This document shows positions 53,401 to 59,400 of a DNA stretch of 64,000 nt, in pieces. Within the stretch, counting starts at the first letter, position 1. The number at the start of each line of letters is the position of its first letter. The notes under the pieces were generated by a model. It ran no database searches. It saw only the letters and a list, made by a program, of their open reading frames with translations, and was not told the DNA's origin. A program made the translations under genes and the position numbers. The stretch comes from Apostichopus japonicus (taxonomy: Eukaryota > Echinodermata > Holothuroidea > Aspidochirotida > Stichopodidae), in NCBI RefSeq assembly GCF_037975245.1, contig NC_092575.1, positions 23,541,841-23,605,840 of the forward strand. Direction: 5' to 3'.

Positions 53401-56400
53401 TTCTGTAGTATTTTTCTACCACTTTTGCAAGTTTTCTGCTCTGTTCATGTAAAAGTTCTGTTCACAAAAACATCCCAAAAATACCTCACATTTCATGTGT
53501 TAACTAAGCATGAAATCACAGGCACGTCAACAGTGTTGAGATTCTGCAGAGTCAATGCCCCCTGTTTTCCTGTTTCTTTCCCTCAAGAGCAGTATCTTGT
53601 TTTGAAATATTAGCTCTGGTTAAATGCTGCCAGTCCCCCTTTCCCCCCCAACCCCCAAAAAAGTAAGTCACTTCATTTCTCGAGCAGAAATGCAACAGGG
53701 AAGGCGTGGAACAATATGTAAATATGCATCGAAGCAAAGCTAACAAACAATGATAGAAATGATGCAGATACCTGCTATGATTAAAGAAAAGAGTTTCAAA
53801 ATTTAATTTGTGAGTGTTAAATCTCCTTGATTAAATATTTGAAACAATTTGCATAGATAACAGGAAATAGGAGGAAACAAAATAATGATGGTTGAACACT
53901 TTTTCGTTCATCAGTTATTGAATTGTCTGTTGAAATGCATTTCTTTGTTTTTTTACTGTATGGTGTATTTCCCCTCTAGCAACTTTCAAACAAAGATTTT
54001 GGTTCCTTTGAGGTTGTTAGACAGTGACATTTATGAGTCCTAGTGGTATTTATCAGTTTTTAATTTCATATTCCTGAAATGGTGTGTTGGAAATGGGAGG
54101 GGGAGGGAGGGTGGGGGGTGAATGGTGTGGTTGGTGGCAGTAGTTGTGTCATTCAGTATATTTCTTGTAATTATGGTATTAATTTTTGTAATTTTTATCT
54201 CAATACATTACATGTATAGAGATATTGTAACAGTAAGTGGGACTTTCTCTTCTCTTAAAAATTTTTCAGTGTCTTCAAACAACGTTCATTTTCTCTGGAA
54301 TTTCCAGAGCAAGAATATACCATATAGACCAACAAAAGTTACTATTTTTTATTCCAGAATTGTATCTCATTCTGTGACTTTTTCACCGATTTATGTCCAA
54401 ATCGGGCCAATTTGGACTGAAAACACACTTTGGCAGACCTGTTTTGCACACGCTCCAAAACTTATGTTTTATGAAAGAGAATAGAATAGAACTGTCTTTC
54501 AACAGTGGTATCGTCTAAGATAGGGTCCTATGTATTATATATTTTATTAAAATTTTAAACTTTCATTTGTTGTTTACAGGTAGGTATTAATAAGAATTTT
54601 ACTACCTGTATATGACATTTAATGGCTTTTATTTGCTTTATTTGATGTTTAAATGATTTTTCTTTCTTAAAACAACACTGAGCTGCCGCCCCTACTTTTA
54701 GTAAAAAGGTCCGTTTTTGATGATTAAGCCCCGCCCCCAAGTCTGTTTTGTAGCAGATTGGCTATGACTCATAACAGCTACATGTTAGATATACGAAAAT
54801 GGCTACCCTCGCCAAAAATTTTCTGTTCTGTAGTTAGGTACGCGAGGTGTTAGTGTATTGCATGCTAATTACATTCTGTACTGCTGAATCCTACGTAGTG
54901 CATTTAATTTATATTAGGCCTTCGTTTTTGTAACATCCATTTAAGGATAGTACTGGTGTTCAGGTAGCTTTTCTGAGCAAGGGCCATGATAAGTTTGTTT
55001 GATTGCCCTTCATGTATTTTGTATAATTACGTATACACATTCTTGTATTTCTGAAGGCTACTTACTGTAGGCCTAGTGCATTTAAAAAAATATATATATA
55101 GGCCTAGGCCTCCTAGGCCTATTAGGCTTTCAGTGATAGCCACATTAGCATTGTACTGGTGTTCAGACAGCTTTTCCTAGGAAGGACCAGGGTAAGTTTG
55201 TTTGATGGGTACGTATAAAAGAGGAGCCGGCCATAGCATCACAACTTTGATAAGACTATAAAAATTGTATAAGGTTATGTTTTATTTATAAGGATATAAG
55301 ATGTATAAGGTTATAAGAAGTATGTTTAGCTTTCTTTTGAACCTGTAATGTTTGACATCAAATGTACAAAGAATTAAAATAAAATAACAAAATGGAGAGG
55401 AACTGAGGTGGCTATTAGGGGAAGAGGAGGCCACCCATCACTTGCATATAAAAACTTGTAATCTTCTTTTACATTATTTTTTCCAAGTCATAAATCCATG
55501 AAATCTTCATGTCCGAAAAATTGAGATGGAAAAACGTGGGTTGTTTTGATATCTAGAAGTGGACACAGTTTTGATGGTAGTCACCACTACAGTCTACAGT
55601 AACATACAGTAGGTCAATAGGCCTAGCTCTCAAGGCAGGCATCAAGAATATGGTCGAGTTGTTCGCCTCTTCTAATTGACGTGAAACTATATGACCAAAA
55701 AGTCCAACAGAGACTGACCTAAGATGAAGGATACCTCATAAAAAACAAGTTCTTAAATATTCTATGACATTACTAAACCTTGCAACGTCGTTCTTTCGAC
55801 TAACAGGCAATGAGCGCTAAAGGCAAGACTAGCAAGACTAGCAGGTAACCTGCAGAGACTATTCGTGGCAAAGTAGCAAAAATGCAAGTTATATATTTGT
55901 TGTACCATGATTGATATTGATAATTGTAGAGACAGAGCAAAGATTTGAAATTAGGAATCCAAATTAAAACTTCCAGTATTGAGATACTGCATCATTGATG
56001 CTCTTGTTTTATTTTTATCCAGAATAAGCAGGATATGATGGAGGAGAAGAAGGAGAGGAAACTCTTGACGCAGTTACACGACTCGGACCTGAAGAGTTTC
56101 CAGAGCAAACAGAGGAAAGATTATAAACATTTCAGGGACCAGAAAAAGAGAGTAAGTCACGTCACGAATAAAGACTCTTTTTTCTTGGGTTATTTTTTTG
56201 TTTTTTGTGCCAATGCAGAAAATTGTTTTTTTTTATTGCATACAACTGCCAATTTATGTTTCTTAACCCAAGTATCATATTGAAAAGTGCCTTGTTATTT
56301 ACAACATTGAGCTCATTTCCCCCCTTTTATCATCACCCCTTTTGCTGTGAAAGCTCTCCAAAAACAAAAACAAAACTTCAGGTCACTATTCATAGATTTG

Positions 56401-59400
56401 GTAGAGAAAGCATTGCTTCAGTGTTCTGTCAACGTTAACTTAATACACCTAATTAATTACTACTTTGTTCCACATTTGTAGACTAAAGTGGCAAATTTGG
56501 GTGAATATAAGATTTGAGAAAAAAATTAAATCAACCTTTGAAAGGTGCAAAATTATTTTTTTAGTCCACAATTTTGTTTCGAGCATGAATAAAACTGCAA
56601 AATTCATATTGAATTTGCTACATTCAGCCTGGATATTCTTCAATGGTCTATAACTCGCTTATAAGGGTCAACCATCGTGAATGCGTTTGGTCTCTCTGCT
56701 AGAGTTTGAAGTACCCAATTGTCACATGATCGCATATTAGAGTGATATACGTAACAATCCAAATTGTTTATTTCATTTTATCCCCTTTATCCTCCTCCTC
56801 CCCCCCCCCACCCATCACCTCCTTTATGAACGAATCGAACGAACGAATTGAACGAATCTTGAGAGTGCGAGAGAACCTGTTGCATGTTCAGAGACAGGTC
56901 AGCCGTAATAGTTGTCATTATATTCTGTGCCTTTTTCCGCTCGTCCCGCTGTAGGAACTCGACGGGCGCAGTCGGAGGGAGATAGAGGAACAGTTACGTA
57001 AACACAAGGAGACCCTGCTACAACAACAGCAGCAGGAGGAGTTTGCACTCGTACAGAAGCAGAAGGAAAAACTAGAGAGAGAACTGAGAAAATTGAAAGG
57101 GAGGCTCCTTCTGGATAGGCATGCCAAGCAACAAGATCAGATCAGAGAGGTACGGCCAACAAAAATTAATCTCTTCTCTCCATCCCTTGTCTACTAATCC
57201 CCTTACATCTATCTCTTTGTGTTCACTGTGCTCATTAACCAGTCTGTATTCTTGTGCGTGTTTTTGTCCCTTCTGTTACTGTTATTTGTCATTAAGTCTC
57301 TGAAGAAGATCCTGCTAGGATCGAAACGTCAGGCCAACTTGATTTTACACAACAAATTAATCTATAAGGTTTACAGAGTCGTATGTTGGCATCCTTTTTT
57401 GGAGAAGCATAGTGGATGTTGCCAAATAGTCCTTTGGTTAAAGAGGAACAGCATTAGTTGCTTGATTTTTTCTTTCGTTTTCTTTTTTGACACTACTTCT
57501 TGAAGGATTAATTTAGGCTTTAAAATCAAAATTTTGTAGATCTTCGAAAAAAGACTGCAATCAGTATTTGACACCACTTTTAAATCTTTTGTAGAAATAA
57601 TCTGTAAAACATTTGAGTTTCATCAATGAAAATGGCTGGACTGGTCAGTGTAATGTGCACCCCATTACTTTCAGTGCATCAGATGCAACAACAACAAAAA
57701 CTCACTCAGAGAAAATGAGTCTTTCATAGTCTACAAAATTACAAAATTATGATTGCAATGTATTATCATATATTTGCAAGGACAAAAATGGTGTCGATTG
57801 TCGTGCTTTCGTCTATACGACGATAACAGAACCTGTTTTGGTTGAGTTTAAAAAGTTTACGGAATAATGAATGAACATTAACCAATAGGTCCTCCTCCAC
57901 TGAGGACCAGACACCATCATCCGGTCACCCTCGAAGAAAGTTTCGAGAGATAGAACTATTTTATAGTTACATATCATATAAAAATTAAAATAGCTATAGA
58001 AATAATACTAGTGCTACTATTTTTCCCATTCTCTTTGTACTATTACAAGTCGAGACAAAGTTCTGCCTAAAGTTGTCATCCTGTTTATGGTATTTTAATT
58101 TTGGTGGTCTGGATAATGTTACACAAATGGGAAAACAGGCCCATTGCTGGAATTTCTCATAATTTAAAACCGACAAAAATTTCTCCATCTATCATTTGGT
58201 TAGAAGTTTCATAGCTGTCTATCATGTTTGTAGGGTCGTGGTGGGTTTATTTGATGGGGTGGGGTGGTGAGAGGGAGAGCATGGGGGTGGGTAGGGTTGA
58301 ATGTAGGGGGCATGGTGGACACTGCATCTTGTCCCTGTCTTTTCAAAGTCGACACCAGCTTATCGGACTGGGAATCTACAATCTGCCTCTACAAGGGAAT
58401 GAAAGTGATTGGGGTTTAAATAAAGGCAGTTGCATAATCGTTATCATTTATAATCGAGCAGATTTGCAAAGGCGTATTGTACGCCCTTTAAAACTGTCCA
58501 CGGCAAAATGACTCGTTTGAAAGTTTACTCCGCAGTGCCACCCCCTGGTGTAACTTCTTTCTTTTGTTCTTTAGGAAATCCGGAAGCGACGTGACGCCAT
58601 TGAGATGGAGCAGTATATGGCACTGAGGCATCACGACAACATCCGAGTCCTGGAGGAGTCCCAGCTGGAACAGATTCAGGACCTACGAACCCAGCAGATG
58701 GAGAAACAGTTCAGCACGGAGCTGGCTAACCAGGAGGAGTACAACGAAAAATCGAAGAACGAGCAGCAGAAACGGCACGCGTCCGAGACGAAGCAACATC
58801 CAAAGAACCTCAGGGTAATGATAATAATACATAATGTTTATATAGCGCCAAACAAACTATGAAATAATTCTCGTAGCGCTTAACATAATGATAACAATTA
58901 TAACATATATGCTTTGTTGAAAAGATACGTTTTGAGAGCTGATTTGAAACCGTTCACAGTATTGCACATTTTTGCATGTTCTGGAAGTGAGTTCCACAGG
59001 CACGGTGCACTGGATGCGAACTTTCTCAAGCTGTAAGTCTTTGTTTTCACTCTAGGGATGAGTAACATCAGTTATAAATTAGAGCAAAGTGAGCGTGTGG
59101 ATGATGGTTGGAGCTGAAATAAGTAAGGCTCGAATCGTCATCGGGAGGGTCCGTGCTCAGAAACGACAGAGGAAGGGAGTTGCCCTGCAAGCAGCCTCCT
59201 CTTGCTTGCAATCTCATACATAATTTTGGATATAAAATTTATTCCAAATTCTGTAAGACATTATGCAAAATTTATATGCAGTTTGTTTAACAGGGTGTAT
59301 AAACTTGATCACAGTGTGATAGTTTGGTACAAAACATATATAAGCTTCAGAATGTCATTAATTTGAAAAAAAAACCACGCTGAGTTGTGTTCCACTTTGG

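Noticed and set aside
56742-56954. Possible extra TAO exon encoding an [17 protein letters not shown]-like segment near 56830-56900
   Set aside because: There is no acceptor before it, and exons 13 and 14 already align end to end with vertebrate TAOK1, leaving no gap to fill. The AACGAA run explains the charged residues.
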